From positions 62,001 to 126,000 of the forward strand of contig NZ_JBHLUA010000012.1 in assembly GCF_042433895.1 (NCBI RefSeq): a DNA stretch of 64,000 nucleotides. Reading direction: 5' to 3'. Shown here piece by piece: positions 46,707 through 55,459 of the stretch (the stretch's first letter is position 1; each line of letters opens with the position of its first letter). The notes beneath the pieces are model-generated. The model did no database searches. It was given only the letters and a program-made list of their open reading frames with translations, and was not told where the DNA came from. Made by a program: the position numbers and the translations under genes. This stretch comes from Mesonia maritima (GTDB taxonomy: Bacteria; Bacteroidota; Bacteroidia; Flavobacteriales; Flavobacteriaceae).

Positions 46707-47168
46707 TTAAAATGTTATCATCACTTTTGCTTCAACAATATCGTTGTAAGACAAAGCAGCTTCCTTTTTTACGGTTACTTTTCCTTTGCCTACCGGTTTT
46801 GGCTCTCTTGCTTTCCATTTTAGCAAAATTGTTTCTTCGCCGGCTTCTTCTAATTTTCCTTCTATCGTTTCTTTTTCAGTTTTTACGGTAAGCTTTCTTC
46901 CTACATTTTTTTTAAACTGGCGTGGCAGTCGTAATGGTGTAGAAACACCTGCCGAGGTTACTTCTAAAGAAAAATCTTCTTCGTCTCGATCTAAATTATG
47001 TTCAATTTTTCGACTTACTTCTATACAATCGTTTACAGAAACGCCCTTATCGCCATCTATAACCACTAAGATTTGGTTATTGTTATTAATTTCAAAATCG
47101 ATTAAAAACAACGATGGGTTTTCATTTAAAGCGCTCTCTAACAATTCTTTAACTCGTTCCTTCTGCAT
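46707..47168 (-). CDS. rimP: Ribosome maturation factor RimP
   Basis: A 153-residue 30S maturation factor of normal length. The N-terminal domain has VSVNDCIEVSRKIEHNLD near 39-56, followed by the family SLEVTSAGVSTPLRLPRQF stretch near 65-83. The C-terminal SH3-like domain ends with YNDIVEAKVMITF. It is first in the rimP-nusA-infB operon. Its ATG lies 13 bases after the T tract of a terminator-like hairpin in the leader. Confidence 0.96.
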   Translation of the reverse strand: MQKERVKELLESALNENPSLFLIDFEINNNNQILVVIDGDKGVSVNDCIEVSRKIEHNLDRDEEDFSLEVTSAGVSTPLRLPRQFKKNVGRKLTVKTEKETIEGKLEEAGEETILLKWKAREPKPVGKGKVTVKKEAALSYNDIVEAKVMITF

Positions 47169-47181
47169 TGAAAATAGTTAT

Positions 47182-47207
47182 AAAAAGAGGGGACTTTTTG
47201 TCCCCTC
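47182..47207 (-). terminator. Terminator-like leader hairpin upstream of rimP (possible attenuator)
   Basis: On the minus strand GAGGGGAC-AAAAA-GTCCCCTC is a perfect 8-bp GC-rich stem followed directly by TTTTT. It lies downstream of the predicted rimP promoter (47234-47241) and 13 bases before the ATG, so RNA polymerase must read through it to reach rimP-nusA-infB. No gene transcribed on this strand lies between that promoter and the hairpin. Confidence 0.8.
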
Positions 47208-47233
47208 GATTATCGATTTCTTTCTTCGTGCTG

Positions 47234-47241
47234 CAAATATA
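47234..47241 (-). promoter_or_regulatory. -7 box of rimP-nusA-infB
   Basis: TATATTTG on the minus strand is a full TAnnTTTG match. At 19-base spacing the -33 position reads TTA rather than TTG. Initiation would occur near 47227, giving a leader of about 58 bases that contains the hairpin. Confidence 0.6.
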
Positions 47242-47334
47242 GTAATAATTTCTTACATAATAAATTAGATGCAGAATGAAATTTATTTGTACTTTTAAAT
47301 AATAACTTTTAATCAACTAAAAACCTTTCTTAAT

Positions 47335-48168
47335 ATGAAAAAAATTCTCGTCCCTACCGATTTTTCTGAACAAGCTGAAAACGCCCTTAAAGTTGCAGCA
47401 CAATTGGCTAAAAAATACGATGGAGAGATTTTTCTATTGCATATGCTTGAATTGCCTATGGAATTAATTGACCCTACAACACAAGAGAACAACTCTAACC
47501 CACCAGAAGCTTTGTTTTTTATGAAATTAGCGCACCAGCGCTTCGAAGATATGATGAGCCGTGATTACTTAGAAGGTATAAAAGTGCACGAAACGGTGCA
47601 ATTTCATGAAGCTTTTGAAGGAATTATGGAAGTGAGCAAAGAAAAAGGTTGCGACCTTATTGTTATGGGTTCTCACGGCGCAAGCGGACTAAAAGAAGTA
47701 TTTATTGGCTCAAACACAGAAAAAGTTGTTCGCCATGCCGATTTACCGGTGTTAGTCATTAAAAATAATATTCCGTTGTTTGATGTGAAAAACTTTGTGT
47801 TTGCTTCAGATTTTGTAGATGAAGGAAAAGCTTCTTTTAAAGAGGCGATAAGATTTGCAAAAACTATTGGCGCAAAAATGCACTTGGTTTACATTAATAC
47901 TGCGAATAAATTCAAAACTACTTCTAAAATTGAAAAACGCATTAATGGATTTATTAATGATGTTGAAATGGGAGAACACACCATTACCGTTTATAATGAC
48001 GAAAGTATAGAAAAAGGTATTTTAAACTTTTCAGCTAAAATGAATGCGGGATTAATAGGAATTAGCACGCACGGAAGAAAAGGCTTAGCACATTTCTTAA
48101 ACGGAAGTATTAGCGAAGACTTGGTAAATCACGCAAAACGTCCAGTGGTTACTTTTAAAATTAAATAA
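47335..48168 (+). CDS. Universal stress protein, tandem-domain
   Basis: A 277-residue protein with two UspA domains. The first begins MKKILVPTDFSEQAENAL and has the ATP-binding loop GSHGASGLKEVFIGSNTEKV near 124-143. The second (about 150-277) ends with STHGRKGLAHFLNGSISEDL. Both G-x2-G-x9-G-type loops are intact, so nucleotide binding is likely. It is divergent from rimP and convergent with the AsmA-like gene, whose stop overlaps its own by 8 bases. The trigger and partners are unknown. Confidence 0.95.
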   Translation: MKKILVPTDFSEQAENALKVAAQLAKKYDGEIFLLHMLELPMELIDPTTQENNSNPPEALFFMKLAHQRFEDMMSRDYLEGIKVHETVQFHEAFEGIMEVSKEKGCDLIVMGSHGASGLKEVFIGSNTEKVVRHADLPVLVIKNNIPLFDVKNFVFASDFVDEGKASFKEAIRFAKTIGAKMHLVYINTANKFKTTSKIEKRINGFINDVEMGEHTITVYNDESIEKGILNFSAKMNAGLIGISTHGRKGLAHFLNGSISEDLVNHAKRPVVTFKIK

Positions 48169-49672
48169 GCGATTTTTTTAAACCTGCTTGAAGACAAGAC
48201 CAAAAATAGTTCCAGAACGATTTGGTCTTGTCTCTTTTTACACCTTCTACATGTTCTGCAATAGACCCATTTTTCGGTTTTTTATTAACCAATAAATTTG
48301 CGGCTATACTTAAAATAGTATTTTTCTTTTTACCATCTTTCTGTAAAACTTCAACTTTAAATTTATCATACACCAATTTTAGCTGACCTCGAGCTTGATT
48401 ACTATTTCCTGAAAAATTAAAATATACTTCCTCAATTCCAGAGCCGGTTGCGCGCATATTAAACGCGGGTTTAAAAAACGAATTAATGGAAGGCGGCGGA
48501 ATAGAAAATGAACTTCCTTTAATCGTAAAATAATCGGTAGTATCGTTAACTCTAAAATTCCATTGTACATCAAGTGGAGATTTCCCCATAAATGAAGTAG
48601 AAATATCAATATTGGTTTCCGGGAAATTTTCTCGGTCTAAATCCAGATTGGTGACATTTGCAATCTTTGCGTTTAAATTTTCAAAAACAACTTTTCCGGG
48701 ATCTCTATCTTTTTTAATTAATTCTTCATAGGTAATATTGGCACCAGAAAGCTGCAAACTATCGATCGCTAATTTCAACGAAAGTTCACGCAACATTTTG
48801 CTGTAAAGCGCTTTTTTTCGCGTGTCGTTTTTCACCGTTTTATCACGATAAATATTAAAATCTAGTCCGCTTAATTTCATAAGAGGCGATTTAAAAACCG
48901 GCGTTTCGTCTTGAAAGGTAAAATTATAGTTAGAAATCGCCAACGAGTCGACTTTTAATTTCATTAAATCTTTTTCATACGGAATTACCTCAACATATTC
49001 TTTTCTGGATAATTTTGGCAATAAGACTAAATCGAAAGCATTTACATTTTTTTCTGAAATACTTAATTTTTGAAGCTGAAGTTTTTGAAGTTTATTTAAA
49101 TCGTATGCTAAGTTAGCCACCGAAAACTGAAACTTTTTATAAGTAAACGGAATTTTTTGTTGCTTGCTAATACTATCTACTGCAATATTTTCAGCATTTA
49201 AATTGAATTTTTCTGCGCTTAACAACTCGATAGAATCATTTCGCATTGTAAATCTTCCGTCATTTACAGAAACATTTTTAATTAAAATTGGTTTTCCGCT
49301 TTTAGATTTAGTTGATTTTTTTGCCGAATCTTCGTTCTTCTTATTTATATAATGAATGACAGGATGTTGAATATTTATTTCATCAATAACAATTTCTTTG
49401 TCGAACAAAAATTTTGAATAGCTCAAATCGATCAACGAAAAAGAAGTAGCCGAAACCTCCATCGTTTTTTTCTGGTAATGAATACTATCAAACTTAACAG
49501 TTCTAGACCAAAGGTTTAAATTGAAATCGGTATAACTTAATTCACCTTTTTTTACCTTATCATCTAAAGCGGAAGAAATTTTATATTTCGCGTAAAAATG
49601 CAATCCTACATAGCCAATGATGAAAACAAGAATGCAAATTCCCGCAATTTTTAAAGTCTTTTTATAATTCAC
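48161..49672 (-). CDS. AsmA/DUF748-like inner-membrane-anchored protein
   Basis: A 503-residue protein starting at GTG (49670-49672). It has one N-terminal membrane anchor (about residues 9-27, followed by HFYAKYKI) and a long beta-rich periplasmic region with repeated I-x-N-x-L patterns (LKVDSLAISNYNFTF, LAIDSLQLSGANITYEEL). This is the pattern of AsmA/DUF748-like bridge proteins, implicated in phospholipid transport to the outer membrane. I recognise only the general family. No ATG occurs near the start. Confidence 0.7.
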   Translation of the reverse strand: MNYKKTLKIAGICILVFIIGYVGLHFYAKYKISSALDDKVKKGELSYTDFNLNLWSRTVKFDSIHYQKKTMEVSATSFSLIDLSYSKFLFDKEIVIDEINIQHPVIHYINKKNEDSAKKSTKSKSGKPILIKNVSVNDGRFTMRNDSIELLSAEKFNLNAENIAVDSISKQQKIPFTYKKFQFSVANLAYDLNKLQKLQLQKLSISEKNVNAFDLVLLPKLSRKEYVEVIPYEKDLMKLKVDSLAISNYNFTFQDETPVFKSPLMKLSGLDFNIYRDKTVKNDTRKKALYSKMLRELSLKLAIDSLQLSGANITYEELIKKDRDPGKVVFENLNAKIANVTNLDLDRENFPETNIDISTSFMGKSPLDVQWNFRVNDTTDYFTIKGSSFSIPPPSINSFFKPAFNMRATGSGIEEVYFNFSGNSNQARGQLKLVYDKFKVEVLQKDGKKKNTILSIAANLLVNKKPKNGSIAEHVEGVKRDKTKSFWNYFWSCLQAGLKKSLI

Positions 49673-49807
49673 TTAGTTGTTTTTAAGAGATTCCAATTTA
49701 TCATTCTTTTCACGAATAACGTTTACTTTAAGAGTTTTTAACTTAAAAACATTAAGTAATTATTTTCTACAAGTTAAATTTCAGCTAAACTCATCTTTTA
49801 ACTTGAC

Positions 49808-49823
49808 TTGTAACGGGTTACAA
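49808..49823. promoter_or_regulatory. Palindrome upstream of small membrane protein gene
   Basis: TTGTAACGGGTTACAA is a perfect palindrome of two 7-base arms around GG. It ends 3 bases before a near-consensus -7 box (TATATTTA, 49827-49834) of the gene at 49853, the usual position of an operator. The regulator is unknown. Confidence 0.45.
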
Positions 49824-49852
49824 ACTTATATTTACCACATAATTTACAACCT

Positions 49853-50056
49853 ATGTTAATTAAACTTTTTGTTTTTGCACTTTTCATTATAGCCGAAATT
49901 GGCTTAGGAATATACAGTTTGCTTTTAAGCGAAAGCTTACTTGCGCGATTCTTTTTCTTTATTCTAAGTGCAATTATTGTTTGCATAGTGGTAATAAAAT
50001 TTGGGCATAAATTATTGCCTTTTGAAGAAAACGAACAACCACAACAACAGAATTAA
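49853..50056 (+). CDS. Small two-helix membrane protein
   Basis: A 67-residue protein with two membrane helices (about 3-23 and 29-50) and a hydrophilic tail rich in E, P and Q (PFEENEQPQQQN). I do not recognise a family. It looks real because it has its own promoter-like region with a palindrome and a strong terminator 20 bases after its stop. It stands alone between the AsmA-like gene (divergent) and the phosphoesterase gene. Confidence 0.65.
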   Translation: MLIKLFVFALFIIAEIGLGIYSLLLSESLLARFFFFILSAIIVCIVVIKFGHKLLPFEENEQPQQQN

Positions 50057-50075
50057 ACAATATTTTATTTCTTTG

Positions 50076-50107
50076 AAAAATCCGATGTTTCCATCGGATT
50101 TTTTTGT
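50076..50107 (+). terminator. Terminator of small membrane protein gene
   Basis: A perfect 12-bp stem (AAAAATCCGATG / CATCGGATTTTT) with a TTTC loop and T tract. The next gene starts 12 bases later. Confidence 0.85.
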
Positions 50108-50119
50108 ATTCTTTTACGC

Positions 50120-50743
50120 ATGACCATAATTTGTATTTCAGACACGCATAATAAACACGAAGATCTTCATATTCCAGAAGGAGATATTTTAATTCACGCC
50201 GGTGATATCACCGAATCAGGAACTAAACGGGAATTAAAATCATTTTTCGAGTGGTTTAAAAATCAACCTCACACACACAAAATCTGCATTGCGGGAAATC
50301 ATGATTTTTATTTAGAAAGTGCTTCAGAAAAAGAATTGAAAACACTTATTCCAGAATCAGTTCATTATTTATGCGATGATCAAGTTGAAATAAATAATTT
50401 AAAATTTTGGGGCGCGCCGCACACGCCAATCCCTAACCGATGGGCATTCGGAAAAGATACACCAACAATTGAACAGCATTGGAACAAGATCCCAAAAGAC
50501 ACAAATATTTTAATAACCCATACGCCACCTTATGATATTTTAGATGAATCTTATGAGCAAGATGCTTTAGGATGCGCAATTTTAAGAGATCGAGTAAAAA
50601 AAATTAAACCACAATTTCATATTTTCGGTCATATGCACAACAACTACGGAATCGTAAAATTCTCAGAAACTACCTTTGTAAATGCTACCTCATTTAATGA
50701 CTCTTATTCACTTATAAATAATCCTATTAAACTAACTCTTTAA
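50120..50743 (+). CDS. Calcineurin-like metallophosphoesterase (MPPED type)
   Basis: A 207-residue single-domain phosphoesterase. All metal-binding blocks are present in order: SDTHNKH (7-13), HAGDIT (26-31), GNHDF (58-62), THTPPYD (about 136-142) and GHMHNNYG (about 173-180). The length and the spacing resemble MPPED1/2-like proteins. Those enzymes hydrolyse phosphodiesters such as cyclic nucleotides in vitro, but the natural substrate is unknown. It has no signal peptide, so it should be cytoplasmic. Confidence 0.9.
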   Translation: MTIICISDTHNKHEDLHIPEGDILIHAGDITESGTKRELKSFFEWFKNQPHTHKICIAGNHDFYLESASEKELKTLIPESVHYLCDDQVEINNLKFWGAPHTPIPNRWAFGKDTPTIEQHWNKIPKDTNILITHTPPYDILDESYEQDALGCAILRDRVKKIKPQFHIFGHMHNNYGIVKFSETTFVNATSFNDSYSLINNPIKLTL

Positions 50744-50861
50744 AAAAGTATAAAAAAAGAAGTTTTTTCCTAAAAAAAGTTAATTAGAGATAATGCAACA
50801 TTTTGTTACCAATATTTTAACAGGTGCTGGTTTATCTTAGTAACAAATAAAAAATATTGCT

Positions 50862-51194
50862 ATGAAAACTTCTTATAAAACAGGTACTATTTTAAATGAA
50901 ATGGAAAATCTAATTGCTTATAGCTGCCAAAGCAAAGACATTTCTACTGAAAAATTCGATACTTTTCATTCTGCTCTAATCAAAAAACATTTTGGAGCAA
51001 TTGAAGCAAATATTAACCGCGAAACAAAAACTTTAGAGCTTAAAGTTGCGGTTCGTGAAAACAATTATGCTCATATTAATATTACCTACAAAAGTTTAGA
51101 GAATTTCCTTAAATCCTGCTTAGAAGATGATTTAGGAAGTTTAGCATTTTACCAAAACATGCTCACCTTTTATAATGTAGGAATTAGCGAGTAA
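50862..51194 (+). CDS. Hypothetical 110-residue protein
   Basis: A soluble protein of 110 residues that I do not recognise. It has no signal peptide or membrane helix and is predicted mixed alpha/beta (ETKTLELKVAVRENNYAHIN then YKSLENFLKSCLEDDLGSLA). Codon use resembles neighbours. It has its own leader with an 8-base inverted repeat (TTTGTTAC at 50802, GTAACAAA at 50840) and is followed by a strong terminator, so it is probably a genuine monocistronic gene. Confidence 0.7.
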   Translation: MKTSYKTGTILNEMENLIAYSCQSKDISTEKFDTFHSALIKKHFGAIEANINRETKTLELKVAVRENNYAHINITYKSLENFLKSCLEDDLGSLAFYQNMLTFYNVGISE

Positions 51195-51218
51195 AATTCT
51201 ATTTTAAAAGAAGAAAAT

Positions 51219-51255
51219 AAAAAAGCCAAGTTGGAAATCCAACTTGGCTTTTTTT
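51219..51255. terminator. Shared terminator between the 110-residue gene and tRNA-Gln
   Basis: AAAAAGCCAAGTTGGA and TCCAACTTGGCTTTTT form a perfect 16-bp stem with a 2-base loop region. T tracts lie on both strands. It lies 24 bases after the plus-strand stop and 1 base beyond the tRNA 3' end, so it serves both directions. Confidence 0.9.
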
Positions 51256-51256
51256 G

Positions 51257-51329
51257 TTGGCCTACTAGGGCTCGAACCTAGACTCTTCTGGACCAAAACC
51301 AGACGTGTTGCCAGTTACACCATAGGCCA
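51257..51329 (-). tRNA. tRNA-Gln (anticodon UUG)
   Basis: The 73-base minus-strand sequence folds as a cloverleaf. The acceptor stem is TGGCCTA / TAGGCCA with discriminator A. The anticodon stem TCTGG / CCAGA encloses TTTTGGT, giving anticodon TTG (reads CAA and CAG). The T arm contains GGTTCGAGCC. The T1-A72 pair is typical of glutamine tRNAs. CCA is not encoded. It has a consensus promoter. Confidence 0.96.
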
Positions 51330-51346
51330 ATGCTTGATTGCGGATG

Positions 51347-51376
51347 CAAATTTAAAATAAAGTTTCAATTCACCAA
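51347..51376 (-). promoter_or_regulatory. tRNA-Gln promoter (-33 and -7 boxes)
   Basis: On the minus strand TTG (51374-51376), 19 bases, then TAAATTTG (51347-51354): an exact TTG-N19-TAnnTTTG. The -7 box ends 17 bases before the mature tRNA 5' end. Confidence 0.8.
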
Positions 51377-51485
51377 ATAAAATTAAAAATTATTTTCCGT
51401 AAAATATTATAAAATCTGTTTCGTTTTAAACTCATTCATCATTTATTCTTAAATTCGCCACTCGCAGAACTTACAAACTTACAGA

Positions 51486-54400
51486 ATGACAGAGCTTAAC
51501 TTTAAAAAGTGGAATAAAATATTAGGATGGTTAGTATTTCTAATCGCTTTAATTACCTATACTTTAACCGTAGAACCAACTGCCAGTTTTTGGGACGCTG
51601 GTGAATATATTTCTACCGCTGCAAAACTTCAAGTTGGACACCCGCCGGGAGCTCCGCTTTTCCAAATGATGGGTGCTTTTTTCTCCACTTTTGCTACCAA
51701 TGCAGACCAAGTAGCATTAATGGTGAATATGGTTTCGGTAGTTTCTAGTGCGTTTACCATTTTGTTTATGTTTTGGTCTATCACCTTATTGGTAAGAAAA
51801 ATTGCGGGAAGAGCAAGAACGTTAACCAATTCTGAAAAAATTGCGGTATTAGGTAGCGGTTTAGTAGGTTCGCTGGCGTTTAGTTTTACCGACAGTTTTT
51901 GGTTTAATTCTGCTGAGGCCGAAGTTTACGCAATGGCAAGTTTTCTAATGGCCGTATTATTTTACATCGGTTTACTATGGGAAAGAGATATGTTTAAACC
52001 TCGAGGCAATCGATGGCTCATTTTAATTGCTTTTATTATTGGACTTTCTTTTGGTGTCCATTTTATGGCGTTGCTTACCATTCCGGCAATTGGTTTTTTA
52101 TATTATTTTAAAAATACTGAAAAAATTACGATCAAGAATTTCATCATTGCAAATATTGTGGTGGTAGCAATTTTGGCGTTTATATTTAAATTATTACTCC
52201 CCTATACCCTTACATTTTTCGCGCAAGCGGAAGTATTCTTTGTAAACTCAATTGGTTTACCATTTAATTCAGGAACAATTATCGCTGCACTTGTAATTGG
52301 AGCGGCAATTTTTTATGGATTCAAATACACAAGAAAGAAAAACTATATCCACGCGAATACTTTTTTACTCTGCATTCTTTTCATTTTTATAGGATTTTCA
52401 AGTTGGGTTATGCTTCCTATTCGTGCAAATGCAGGAACGGTAATTAATGAAAACAGTCCAAATAACGCCCGTGAGTTATTAGCGTATTATAACCGTGAGC
52501 AATATCCTGAAACTAAATTGTTTTACGGTCCGCAATTTACCGATACCTTTGCCGGCCTAGATGAAGAAGAACCGTATATAGATGATAAACCTAAATATGA
52601 AGAAGATGAAGCTTCAGGAAAATATGTAATTGTAAACGATTGGAAAGATTCGAAACCAAATTCCAGTTCGGCACATAAAACCTTTCTTCCACGTATGTGG
52701 AGTCCCGAACATATAGAAAATTATATGGAATTCACCGGACCGATTGAATTCACCATTAAACCGGAATATCAACAAGAAGAACAATTAATTCAAACGGTAA
52801 ACGAATTTAAACGCGCTTATGCACAAGGAAAAATAGGAAATGAAGAATATGTTTCTTTTCTCCAACAATTCGGTCCGTATTTAAATGTAGAAAAACCTTC
52901 AACCGCTTCAAATTTTCGCTATTTATTAGAGTTTCAAATAGGCTATATGTATTGGCGCTATTTTATGTGGAATTTTGTCGGGAGACAAGATGATATTCAA
53001 GGTCGCTATACCGATATGCACGGAAATTGGCTTAGTGGAATTGACTTTATAGACGAAATGTTTTTAGGTTCACAAGACAATTTGCCAACCGATGTGAAAA
53101 ATAATAAAGGAAGAAACACTTATTTCTTTTTGCCTTTAATTTTAGGAATCATCGGCTTGGTTTTTCAGCTTAAAAAAGATAATAAAAACTTCTGGGTCTT
53201 GTTGGTTTTCTTCTTATTTACAGGAATTGCCTTAAAAATTTACTTAAACGAACGTCCGTTCGAACCTCGCGAAAGAGATTACGCCTTGGTAGGTTCTTTC
53301 TACGTTTTTGCCATCTGGATTGGATTCAGCGTTTATGCACTGTACGATTTATTAAGGGAGAAACTTTCTACAAAAATGGTTGCGCCGTTAGTAACAGTTG
53401 TCTGTTTAATTGCTGTTCCAGGAATTTTAGTTTCTCAAAATTGGGACGATCACGATCGATCTAATCGTTATACAGCGACATCTATGGCAAAAATGTATCT
53501 CGATTCAGTAGATGAAAACGGAATTCTTTTCACCATTGGTGATAATGACACCTTTGCACTTTGGTACGCACAAGAAGTGGAAGGCTACCGAAAAGATGTT
53601 CGGGTTATAAATACTTCTCTATTCGCTACTGCTTGGTATATCGACCAAATGAAACGCGCAGCTTATGAAAGTAAACCCGTAAAAACTTCGTTAGAACATA
53701 AAAATTACAGTTACGGAACAAACGATTTTGTAAGATTTTACAAAGATCCGCGGGTAAGAGATACTATGTTAATTTCTAATTGGATTAAATACATAAAAAG
53801 TGACGCGCCAAGTACAAAAGCGGAAACGCAAAGCGGACAAATGGTGAATACTTTCCCGACTAAAAACGTTCGTATTCCGGTGAATGCAACCAACGCGATC
53901 GAAAGCGGAATTGTAAAAGAAAAAGATCGCGATAAAATTGTGCCTTATATTGATATTGAAATTACCGGCGGCATTGTCTTAAAAAATAGATTATTAATGC
54001 TCGACGTAGTGGCAAATACCGATTGGAAACGCCCAATTTATTTTACCGGCGGAAGCTTTGGCGACGATGATTATTTATGGATGAAAGATTATTTGCAACT
54101 CGACGGGGTTTGCTATAAACTTGTGCCTATAAAAACACCAGTAGATCCTAGAATTCCTTATGATATGGGAAGAATGGACACCGATAAAATGTATAAAATC
54201 GTTAAAAATTGGGAATGGGGAAATAGCGGAAGCGATAAAATTTACCATGATCCTGAAACGCGTAAAAATTCTATTACCTATCGTGGTAACCTCGCTCGTT
54301 TAGTTGAAAATCTGTTAGCTGAAAAAGATACCATACGCGCAAAAGAAATTTTAGATCTTGGCATGGAAAAAATGCCGGTTGATAAATTTGGGCATTACAC

Positions 54401-54815
54401 GCTTTTAGAACCATTTATTGGTGGCTATTACCAAATCGGTGAAGATGAAACCGCTCGAAAAATATGGAACCAAACCGCAAAAAAATACCAAGAAAAATTA
54501 ATTTACTATAGTGGATTGCCTTTACGAAAGCAATATGAAATGGGCGAAGATATTATTAGAGCCATTGAGCGCTACCGAAGCTTAATCGATTTATTGATTA
54601 TTCATCAAGATGAAGAATTGGTAAAAGAAAAGGCCGAAGAGTTTAATTCTTATTTACGAATGTTTAAACATTTTTATCAGGAAGAAGAAACCTACGATAC
54701 GCAAAATCCTGAAGAAGAAATTGATCCTAATTTAAGTAATGAATTATTGCGACCAAGTTCGATGCCAAATGATACTGTAGATTTAGAGGAGTCGCAAACC
54801 GATATTATTCCTTAA
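51486..54815 (+). CDS. DUF2723 membrane protein
   Basis: An 1109-residue protein with a DUF2723 domain at the N terminus (TVEPTASFWDAGEYISTAAK near 27-46, HPPGAPLFQMMGAFF near 52). About ten to twelve membrane helices follow up to residue 640, then a large extracytoplasmic C-terminal domain. DUF2723 proteins belong to the protein O-mannosyltransferase-like glycosyltransferase superfamily. Related Bacteroidota proteins take part in protein O-glycosylation or surface sugar transfer, but this role is inferred. The end (750-1109) has acidic and helical segments. It is monocistronic with a terminator. Confidence 0.9.
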   Translation: MTELNFKKWNKILGWLVFLIALITYTLTVEPTASFWDAGEYISTAAKLQVGHPPGAPLFQMMGAFFSTFATNADQVALMVNMVSVVSSAFTILFMFWSITLLVRKIAGRARTLTNSEKIAVLGSGLVGSLAFSFTDSFWFNSAEAEVYAMASFLMAVLFYIGLLWERDMFKPRGNRWLILIAFIIGLSFGVHFMALLTIPAIGFLYYFKNTEKITIKNFIIANIVVVAILAFIFKLLLPYTLTFFAQAEVFFVNSIGLPFNSGTIIAALVIGAAIFYGFKYTRKKNYIHANTFLLCILFIFIGFSSWVMLPIRANAGTVINENSPNNARELLAYYNREQYPETKLFYGPQFTDTFAGLDEEEPYIDDKPKYEEDEASGKYVIVNDWKDSKPNSSSAHKTFLPRMWSPEHIENYMEFTGPIEFTIKPEYQQEEQLIQTVNEFKRAYAQGKIGNEEYVSFLQQFGPYLNVEKPSTASNFRYLLEFQIGYMYWRYFMWNFVGRQDDIQGRYTDMHGNWLSGIDFIDEMFLGSQDNLPTDVKNNKGRNTYFFLPLILGIIGLVFQLKKDNKNFWVLLVFFLFTGIALKIYLNERPFEPRERDYALVGSFYVFAIWIGFSVYALYDLLREKLSTKMVAPLVTVVCLIAVPGILVSQNWDDHDRSNRYTATSMAKMYLDSVDENGILFTIGDNDTFALWYAQEVEGYRKDVRVINTSLFATAWYIDQMKRAAYESKPVKTSLEHKNYSYGTNDFVRFYKDPRVRDTMLISNWIKYIKSDAPSTKAETQSGQMVNTFPTKNVRIPVNATNAIESGIVKEKDRDKIVPYIDIEITGGIVLKNRLLMLDVVANTDWKRPIYFTGGSFGDDDYLWMKDYLQLDGVCYKLVPIKTPVDPRIPYDMGRMDTDKMYKIVKNWEWGNSGSDKIYHDPETRKNSITYRGNLARLVENLLAEKDTIRAKEILDLGMEKMPVDKFGHYTLLEPFIGGYYQIGEDETARKIWNQTAKKYQEKLIYYSGLPLRKQYEMGEDIIRAIERYRSLIDLLIIHQDEELVKEKAEEFNSYLRMFKHFYQEEETYDTQNPEEEIDPNLSNELLRPSSMPNDTVDLEESQTDIIP

Positions 54816-54849
54816 AGAGAAAGTACTTTATTTTATTATAAATACCTAG

Positions 54850-54881
54850 CCTGCTAATTACTTAAATTGGCAGGTTTTTTT
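54850..54881 (+). terminator. Terminator of the DUF2723 gene
   Basis: CCTGCTAATT and AATTGGCAGG pair over 10 bp (one G-U) around a 5-base loop, followed by seven T. It lies 34 bases after the stop. Confidence 0.85.
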
Positions 54882-55031
54882 GTAGCTTTAGATTTAAAAC
54901 AACTGAAATAGTATCTAAAAACGTTTTTCACTCCGAAGTAATTCTTTTTTCAGCCTTTATTTTTTCGAATATAGCAGGAGATAGTAGTAGTTTTATAGTA
55001 CAACTAAAGTTAAATAATTAAATGTAAAGCC

Positions 55032-55457
55032 ATGAACATGAAAAGTCTTTTATTATTTTTTACTTGCTTATTATCAATTGTAACTATTGCACAAAATAAA
55101 ACAAGTCAGTATAAAGATCAATCAACACAAGTTAACTTGCAAAGAAATATTCAAATCAAGCAAGATACTAGAGAACAAGAGATTACTATTGAAATTGATA
55201 ATCAAACTAAAAAAATTGAGTTAATGATTCATTCCAGCGTGAGTTTGGGGCAACTTAGTATTGAAATTTACGACTCAAAAGGAAAAAAACAAGGTGATTT
55301 CTCTGTCGGTAACCAATTAAACACGAATGTATCTGAACAAGTTGAAGGTAACATAACTAAATCTTTAATAGAACCTCAAGAAGGTCTCTGGAAAGTAAAA
55401 ATCATCCCAATAAAAGCAAAAGGGATGGTTCAAATCAGCACCTTCACATTTCATTAA
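55032..55457 (+). CDS. Secreted hypothetical protein paired with LuxR regulator
   Basis: A 141-residue protein with a signal peptide (cleavage near TIAQ, residue 21). The mature part is beta-rich (QEITIEIDNQTKKIELMIHS, LSIEIYDSKGKKQGDFSVGN, WKVKIIPIKAKGMVQISTF). I do not recognise a family; the fold could be a small beta-sandwich. It has no C-terminal sorting domain, so it should stay periplasmic. The next gene starts 2 bases after its stop, so the two are co-transcribed and may act together. Start codons ATG at 55032 and 55038 are both possible. Confidence 0.75.
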   Translation: MNMKSLLLFFTCLLSIVTIAQNKTSQYKDQSTQVNLQRNIQIKQDTREQEITIEIDNQTKKIELMIHSSVSLGQLSIEIYDSKGKKQGDFSVGNQLNTNVSEQVEGNITKSLIEPQEGLWKVKIIPIKAKGMVQISTFTFH

Positions 55458-55459
55458 TA

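Noticed and set aside
50745..50780. A- and T-rich run after the MPPED gene as terminator
   Set aside because: AAAAAGAAGTTTTTT forms only a short AT stem; too weak to call.
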